Part shown: positions 59,254 to 64,000 of the stretch, one piece after another | Position numbering within the stretch: position 1 is the stretch's first letter | Layout: each line of letters opens with the position of its first letter | Source of the DNA: CAYWKU01 sp964459325 | GTDB lineage: Bacteria; RBG-13-61-14; CAYWKU01 | DNA length: 64,000 nt | Reading direction: 5' to 3' | Assembly (NCBI GenBank): GCA_964459325.1 | Contig: CAYWKU010000012.1 | Span: 40,503 to 104,502 of the forward strand | Program-made: the position numbers and the translations under genes | The notes under the pieces: model-generated | The model's database searches: none | What the model was told of the DNA's origin: nothing | Seen by the model: only the letters and a program-made list of their open reading frames with translations

Positions 59254-59805
59254 ATGTTCGAGAAAGCCGGTGGCAAAAACACGGACGAAGCCCTGAGGCT
59301 TGCGGTAAATGCGGCCACTGACCGCGACATCGGCCACCTGGTAGTGGCCAGCACCAAGGGAGACACCGCCCGGGCGGCCCTGACGGCGGCAAAGGACTCC
59401 GGCCTGTCCCTGGTGGTGGTGACTCACTCCACCGGCTTCTCCGACCCGGGGAAGCAGGAGTTCGACCCGAAAATCCGCTCCGAGGTGGAAGCGGCGGGGC
59501 ACAGCGTTCTCACCTGCACCCACGTCCTGCGCGGGCTGGGAAAGGCCATCAAGAACAAGGTGGGCTGGAGCGAAGAGGAGCTGGTGGCCAATACGCTTCG
59601 CATCTTCGGCCAGGGCATTAAGGTGTGCGTGGAAATTGCCGCCATGGCCGCCGATGCCGGGCTAGCGCCGGCCCCGGCGGACGTTGTCACCGTGGCGGGA
59701 ACGGGACGGGGGGCGGATACCGTGGCGGTGGTCTCGGCAATGCCGTCTCATAAGTTTTTCGACATAAAAGTGCGCGCTATCGTCGCAAAACCTTACGATT
59801 TTTAA
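59254..59805 (+). CDS. Stand-alone pyruvate-kinase-type alpha/beta domain protein
   Basis: 183 residues, preceded by AAGGAGGA. It matches the C-terminal alpha/beta domain of pyruvate kinase (PK_C): DIGHLVVASTKGDTARAAL, SLVVVTHSTGFSDPGKQEF and VVTVAGTGRGADTVAVV. The catalytic TIM barrel of pyruvate kinase is missing. Single-domain members are annotated in bacteria and archaea but have no known function; they may bind a phosphorylated effector. The 289 bases before it show no gene. Confidence 0.8.
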   Translation: MFEKAGGKNTDEALRLAVNAATDRDIGHLVVASTKGDTARAALTAAKDSGLSLVVVTHSTGFSDPGKQEFDPKIRSEVEAAGHSVLTCTHVLRGLGKAIKNKVGWSEEELVANTLRIFGQGIKVCVEIAAMAADAGLAPAPADVVTVAGTGRGADTVAVVSAMPSHKFFDIKVRAIVAKPYDF

Positions 59806-59830
59806 AAAGAGAAAAGGGGGGAAAACGTTG

Positions 59831-60976
59831 ATGACGAAAACAAGGCTTTTACAGATTCTTCTTTTGTGCGCTCTGCCTGTTGCCATGCTGGCGGCAACAC
59901 CCCCGGACGGGGAAGGAGTAGTCATCTGGGACAAACCCTATAACTGGAAACACCCCGGGGAGGCCACTTTCGAGCCGGGCGATTTGGCCTTCACCGACAA
60001 GGACTACCCTCACTTCAAAAACGACGGCATCTACTTCATGTCCTACTTCAACGGCGGATGGATACTCATGACCAGCTATTTCGGATGGAACTACGGTCCC
60101 CTCGAAGGCTACGGAGTATACGCCCTGGTTTCCGAGCCGGATGGAACAAGGCATTTCGCCAAGCACAAAATGAAAAGGGATGTCATCGAAAAAAAGCCCG
60201 GCAAGCTTTACTTGAAAGGAGATAAAGTACTGGTCGAGGGCAAGGGCATGGAGTATCACCTGCGCTACGACTTCGACGATTTATACTGCGACCTCACCTT
60301 CAAAAACGTCCTCAACCCGTGGAAACCGGGCACCGGCTGGGCATTCCTGACACCGGAGAGGGATGTCTTCAACCACTACCTGGTAAACTCGCCATGGGCC
60401 GACGTTACCGGAACAATGAAAGTGGGCGGGAAAACCCTTGACGTAAAAGGCCAAGGCTACAGCGACCGCAGCCTGAGCACCCTGCCCCTCACCAAGCAGA
60501 ATCCCTACCTGTACGCCTGGCGCACTTTCAGCCCCGAAGGTACCCCGAGGGAGGACAGGTGGTTCTGCGGCCTGCTGGAAAGCGTCTCCCACGAAAAGTT
60601 CGGCTCGAAACGCATTCCCATACTCCAAATCGCACACGGAGAAGAATGGGTGCTTACCACCATGGATTACAAGCTCATCCCGACCGAGTACGTCAAAAAG
60701 CCCGATATTCCTTACGAATATCCTACTGTAATAAAAGTTTATTCCAGCGACCAGGGTTATAAGTTTCGCGGGAAATTCATATGCAGGGAGCTGTTCGACT
60801 TCACGGACATATTCTCCGAGCTGCCAATGTTTATAAGAAAAATGGCGGAGAAGTTTCTTACCCGGCCGGTCTTTTTCCGCAGCAAGGGCGACTTCGAGGG
60901 CACAGTCACTTACCCCGACGGCCACACCGAAAGCTTCCGCCTGGAGGGAGCCATCGAGTACATGGTGGTTAAGTAA
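59831..60976 (+). CDS. Exported Svf1/CrtC-like lipocalin-fold protein
   Basis: 381 residues from ATG 59831, 12 bases after a GGGGGG run; TTG 59828 gives only one extra residue. Signal peptide 1-21 (ending AMLAA). The rest consists of strands with FMSYFNGGWILMTSYFGWN, KGQGYSDRSLSTLP and a terminal EYMVVK, in line with the AttH/CrtC/Svf1 two-lipocalin family that binds or hydrates hydrophobic compounds. The family match is by pattern only. No operon partner is evident. Confidence 0.6.
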   Translation: MTKTRLLQILLLCALPVAMLAATPPDGEGVVIWDKPYNWKHPGEATFEPGDLAFTDKDYPHFKNDGIYFMSYFNGGWILMTSYFGWNYGPLEGYGVYALVSEPDGTRHFAKHKMKRDVIEKKPGKLYLKGDKVLVEGKGMEYHLRYDFDDLYCDLTFKNVLNPWKPGTGWAFLTPERDVFNHYLVNSPWADVTGTMKVGGKTLDVKGQGYSDRSLSTLPLTKQNPYLYAWRTFSPEGTPREDRWFCGLLESVSHEKFGSKRIPILQIAHGEEWVLTTMDYKLIPTEYVKKPDIPYEYPTVIKVYSSDQGYKFRGKFICRELFDFTDIFSELPMFIRKMAEKFLTRPVFFRSKGDFEGTVTYPDGHTESFRLEGAIEYMVVK

Positions 60977-61115
60977 TAAGAATCAGGGCACAGAACTATC
61001 GTTGTATGAATGGCCGGCGCCGCGCAATCACTTAAAGCGTAACTCACATAGCGGATGCGTGTTACTTTTGAGCCATGGGTTTATAAGCGGTCAATCCAGG
61101 GTCATCATTTTAGTG

Positions 61116-61246
61116 GGAGCAAGAAATAATGGACAATATCACCATGGTAGGCGGGACCCTCCTGTCCCGCATCCTCCGCCTCCATGCGGAGGCCGCCCGA
61201 CAAGAGTGTCGGGCCTACCCTCCATTTGTCCATTATTTATTGCTCC
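61116..61246. repeat. Inverted-repeat element forming the end of the AlgJ-like gene
   Basis: GGAGCAAGAAATAATGGACA (from 61116) is inverted at 61226-61246 with one mismatch. The interior has GGCGGGACC and GCCCGACAAGAGTGTCGGGC palindromes. The right end supplies the last codons SNK and the TAA of the gene at 61233, so the insertion reshaped that 3' end. The rest of the 60977-61232 gap holds no gene. Confidence 0.7.
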
Positions 61247-62315
61247 TGTCAGTAACAATTGAACCCGTGGCAAACATCTCGCCCAGCTTTCTGCTGAAAA
61301 GCGCCGCGGCGGGGCCGGACAGGTGAGCATTGTCCACGAAAGCCCACTGCGGTATATACGACAACTCCCGGGCGTCCGACAGGTCGAAAAACATGGCGTC
61401 ATATTCTTCGGAGGTCTCCCGGACGTAATCCCTCCATTCGTCGAAAGGCACGCTGCGCTCGGTAAGCTCGACCATTTCAGCGTGCATGGGAGTCATAAAC
61501 ACCATTGTCTTGACGTTCAGCCGCCGGGCTTCGGCCAGCATGTTTTCAAACAATAGCTTTTTGAAAACCCCTATCTCATCGAACTCGTTATATCTAACCC
61601 GCCTGAACCACGAAAGCATCTCATTACGCTTTTCACGCCTCTTGTCGAGAGCTTTTTCCGATGGCCTGGAAAGCGAACCCTGAAACTCGTCCTTCTCCGG
61701 AGAAGACTTAGAGGAATCCGTGCGCAAAAACGGCATTCCCCTCGAATCAAACTTCACCAACGGCTGTTTATCGGCAAGGAACTTGTGTAAGGAGTTTATC
61801 GAGTTAACCGCTACATACAACCTGAACAACCTGCGAAACCTCAAATATTCGTAATGTAGCTTCTGACCGGGCCCCCAGGGTATTAATTCCCGGAGCTCGG
61901 GATTGGAGTACAAGGAAGCCGTTTGCATCGGCCCCGATTTGAACATGCTCACGTCCAGCCCCAACAAGAGATTGTCGGGAGTAGGGCTCAGCTTAAGGAA
62001 GTATTTCCACATGGCATAGAAATCCTCAACTGTGGGACTGTATATGGACAGGTTTACCCCCCGACCACGGGGGACTATGGTTTGAGGGTCGAGCTCCTGC
62101 ACCCGGCTGCTCCCCATAAGCAACGTCTCGGGCGGATTCTCCGGAGCTTGCTCTATTACCCTTATTTTCGCCTTGCGAACGGGAATCTTCATGGAGGGAA
62201 CCAGGCTCCAGTTAAACTCGGCAAAAGGATTTACCGCCAGATTCAAGGCCGCCATAAGCAAGAGGATTCCGGCCGCCGACAAAAGTGATATTTTTATGAA
62301 TTTGCTCGCGCTCAT
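61233..62315 (-). CDS. AlgJ/AlgX-like SGNH-type acetylation protein
   Basis: 360 residues from ATG 62315, two bases after the stop of the MBOAT gene. A membrane helix (about 6-28) is followed by a periplasmic domain with LLMGSSRVQELDP, the GxSxxx nucleophile-like loop, and FVDNAHLSGPAAALF, a catalytic His region. This matches partners of MBOAT acyltransferases that transfer acetyl groups to polysaccharides. The C-terminal residues lie inside a repeat, which may have changed the end of the protein. Confidence 0.72.
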   Translation of the reverse strand: MSASKFIKISLLSAAGILLLMAALNLAVNPFAEFNWSLVPSMKIPVRKAKIRVIEQAPENPPETLLMGSSRVQELDPQTIVPRGRGVNLSIYSPTVEDFYAMWKYFLKLSPTPDNLLLGLDVSMFKSGPMQTASLYSNPELRELIPWGPGQKLHYEYLRFRRLFRLYVAVNSINSLHKFLADKQPLVKFDSRGMPFLRTDSSKSSPEKDEFQGSLSRPSEKALDKRREKRNEMLSWFRRVRYNEFDEIGVFKKLLFENMLAEARRLNVKTMVFMTPMHAEMVELTERSVPFDEWRDYVRETSEEYDAMFFDLSDARELSYIPQWAFVDNAHLSGPAAALFSRKLGEMFATGSIVTDRSNK

Positions 62316-62317
62316 TA

Positions 62318-63751
62318 TTAAAACTGAAAGTATATGAACGGGCTGTATGCCATCAGACCGCTTATCGAAGCGGCCAGCAGAATCCCGGTTATAACCGCCC
62401 AACGCCGGCCGGGACGTATTTCAACGTGATGAATATTCGGAAGCAGTAAAATGATTATCATACCCGCTCCCATCAAAAGCCAGTTGTACAAATCAAAGCC
62501 CGCCAGCAGCTCCAGCCCCCCGTCGAAACCGGCCAAACCCTTGTAAACATCCACCGCCCTGTCAAAGGAAGTTGCCCTGAAAAGCACCCATCCGAGCACC
62601 AACAAGATGAAGTTCAAGCCCACCGCCGGCACCCTCGGGAGCGACGGCATATTGAGCAAACGGGTCACCCGCTTCCAGAGCCTGTGCAACAACACAAAAA
62701 CCCCCTGATAAATACCCCACAAGATGAAAGTCCAGCTCGCGCCGTGCCACAAACCGGCCACCCCGGTAACGGCAAGAACGTTCATCACCCGCCGGAACCC
62801 GCCGCACCTGGAACCGCCGAGGGGTATGTAAAGATAGTCACGGAACCAGAAGCTCAATGTAACGTGCCACTTCCGCCAGAACTCGGTAAACGAAGCGCTC
62901 TTGTAAGGCGACAGAAAGTTAACGGGTATTGCCAGGCCGAACATGGCGCCCAAGCCTATCGCCATGTCGGAGTATCCCGAAAAATCGAAATACAATTGTA
63001 ACGTGTACGCTACCGACCCCAGGAACGCGTCGGCCATGGTGGGAGAAGCTGAAGAATCGAAAAGCGCTCCCGCCACCGGAGCCAGGTAATCGGCGATAAG
63101 CACCTTCTTGGCAAGGCCCACTGCGAAAATGGTAAGCCCTCTCGCCGCATTTTCGTTTCGCCCCCCGGAACCGATATGCTCCAGTTGCGGCATCATCTGC
63201 CCATACCTGACGATAGGCCCCGCTATAAGCTGCGGGAAAAAGGTCATGAAAGTAAAGAAATCCAGGGCGGGGGTATTTTGAGTTATCTCGCCCTTCCGGG
63301 CCGCCCGCCAGCGGTCTATGACCGCCGCCGTGCCCTGCAGGGTGTAAAAGCTGACGCCAAGCGGCAACACGACGGACTCCGCATCCTTCCCGACCTGCCG
63401 GAAAAAATCCACCCCGCTCAAAAGATAAAAAACGTCCATCCAGAAGCTCGCGTACTTGAACACCATCAACAGCCCCAGGCTGCCGACCACACCAAAAAGT
63501 AAAGGGAAAACCCCCGGCATGAGGTGCTTCCGAGCACGGCGCTCTATCCACCTGATGGCCAGAAGGCCGATTAAGCTCGCGCCCAGAAGCAGGGGAACGT
63601 GAGGCAAAGACCAGAAGCCGTAAAAAAACACGGAGGCGCCCAGAAGCAATAACTTCTGCAAAGGCCCCGAACGGCGGCGGCTCAAAGCGTAAAATACTAT
63701 CACTACGGCGGGGAGAAATATAAACAGAAAGCTGTCGCTGAAGAAAAGCAT
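62318..63751 (-). CDS. MBOAT-family O-acyltransferase (AlgI-like)
   Basis: 477 residues with about ten membrane helices. Signatures: FFPQLIAGPIVRY, GYSDMAIGLGAMFG, FWRKWHVTLSFWFRDYLY, and the active-site His in GLWHGASWTFILWG. AlgI-type enzymes move acetyl groups across the membrane to a periplasmic partner, here the gene encoded directly downstream. The target is probably an exopolysaccharide or surface glycan. Confidence 0.9.
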   Translation of the reverse strand: MLFFSDSFLFIFLPAVVIVFYALSRRRSGPLQKLLLLGASVFFYGFWSLPHVPLLLGASLIGLLAIRWIERRARKHLMPGVFPLLFGVVGSLGLLMVFKYASFWMDVFYLLSGVDFFRQVGKDAESVVLPLGVSFYTLQGTAAVIDRWRAARKGEITQNTPALDFFTFMTFFPQLIAGPIVRYGQMMPQLEHIGSGGRNENAARGLTIFAVGLAKKVLIADYLAPVAGALFDSSASPTMADAFLGSVAYTLQLYFDFSGYSDMAIGLGAMFGLAIPVNFLSPYKSASFTEFWRKWHVTLSFWFRDYLYIPLGGSRCGGFRRVMNVLAVTGVAGLWHGASWTFILWGIYQGVFVLLHRLWKRVTRLLNMPSLPRVPAVGLNFILLVLGWVLFRATSFDRAVDVYKGLAGFDGGLELLAGFDLYNWLLMGAGMIIILLLPNIHHVEIRPGRRWAVITGILLAASISGLMAYSPFIYFQF

Positions 63752-64000
63752 GGGAAGCTGGAAACAAAATACTACGCCGCCCCTCTTTTTTCAAACCGCG
63801 CACCTTGAACAAGGGGCTTTAAGCCCCTTGTCTTACACTATCTACTTACTCCGAATACGTGGGGACATGAATACGTGGGGACATAATACGGGTTTTTGTT
63901 CCCCGAACCAACCCTGTCCAATGAAAGTTTTTTATTTGGACAGCGTATGCCTGTTTCGGGCATGAGCGTGTTTCTCAAACGAAGGAGACAAGGGGCTTAA
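63752..64000. repeat. Terminal repeat region
   Basis: An ACAAGGGGCTT/AAGCCCCTTGT palindrome is at 63809-63831. A 16-base tandem duplication (GAATACGTGGGGACAT) is at 63853-63884. The window ends in GACAAGGGGCTTAA, a half copy of the palindrome. No gene is visible; short frames here are not supported. Confidence 0.6.

Overview
This window reads as part of a chromosome from a GC-rich, Gram-negative bacterium. Evidence for an outer membrane is the predicted beta-barrels, lipoproteins and FecR-type envelope proteins. Several acyl-CoA dehydrogenases and a thiolase suggest growth on fatty or organic acids. An oxygen-sensitive glycyl radical enzyme with its activase suggests at least facultative anaerobiosis. 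The mix (REC-PilZ regulator, bacterial GatB/GatC, AspRS with non-discriminating residues, short AMP nucleosidase, many TPR and FecR proteins) resembles Desulfobacterota or an allied uncultured lineage. No marker here fixes the taxonomy. There are no rRNA or tRNA genes, CRISPR arrays, prophage or intact transposases that I can see.

Layout. 1-3150: a cut-off ORF, a secreted methyltransferase-like lipoprotein, xylulokinase and a stand-alone methionine-synthase reactivation domain. 3485-6811: a glycerophosphodiesterase, then two acyl-CoA dehydrogenases behind a promoter with a FadR-like inverted repeat. 7131-8828: an RCC1-repeat secreted protein. 9236-16441 (minus): an RND exporter fused to a cNMP-binding domain, a cysteine-cluster protein, a hydrolase and aspS. 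16576-20051 (minus): a hicB next to a frameshifted hicA, MarC, two membrane-associated proteins and a zinc-ribbon pseudo-receiver. 20165-27630 (plus): a cNMP-binding protein, then a TPR/beta-barrel protein, a FecR protein and a 1,468-residue lipoprotein that look like one envelope system.

The best candidate for something undescribed is at 27906-28305. Two overlapping small membrane-protein genes each carry an in-frame TGA. Each TGA sits in a C/U-x4-U/C motif and is followed, 20 or 21 bases later, by a hairpin of bacterial SECIS type. I read them as a tandem pair of selenoproteins that ordinary gene calling would miss or truncate.

28648-35130 holds gatB, rpoZ, a NYN/LOTUS-type protein, an MmgE/PrpD protein, AMP nucleosidase and gatC. 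35160-44391 (minus) holds a REC-PilZ regulator and a likely catabolic cluster: acyl-CoA dehydrogenase, acetoacetate-decarboxylase-like protein, SDR, epimerase, glycyl radical activase, glycyl radical enzyme and TetR regulator. 44550-49364 (minus) holds an O-antigen-ligase/TPR protein, a second FecR protein, an autoregulated winged-helix protein and a small unknown. 49757-63751 holds a thiolase and cell-surface functions: beta-barrel, arylsulfotransferase-like protein, ZomB-like membrane protein, histidine kinase, two sugar-nucleotide epimerases, a Svf1/CrtC-like secreted protein and an AlgJ/AlgI-like acylation pair.

Intergenic spaces are filled with short palindromic and MITE-like repeats. 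In two places such a repeat supplies the last codons and stop of the neighbouring gene.
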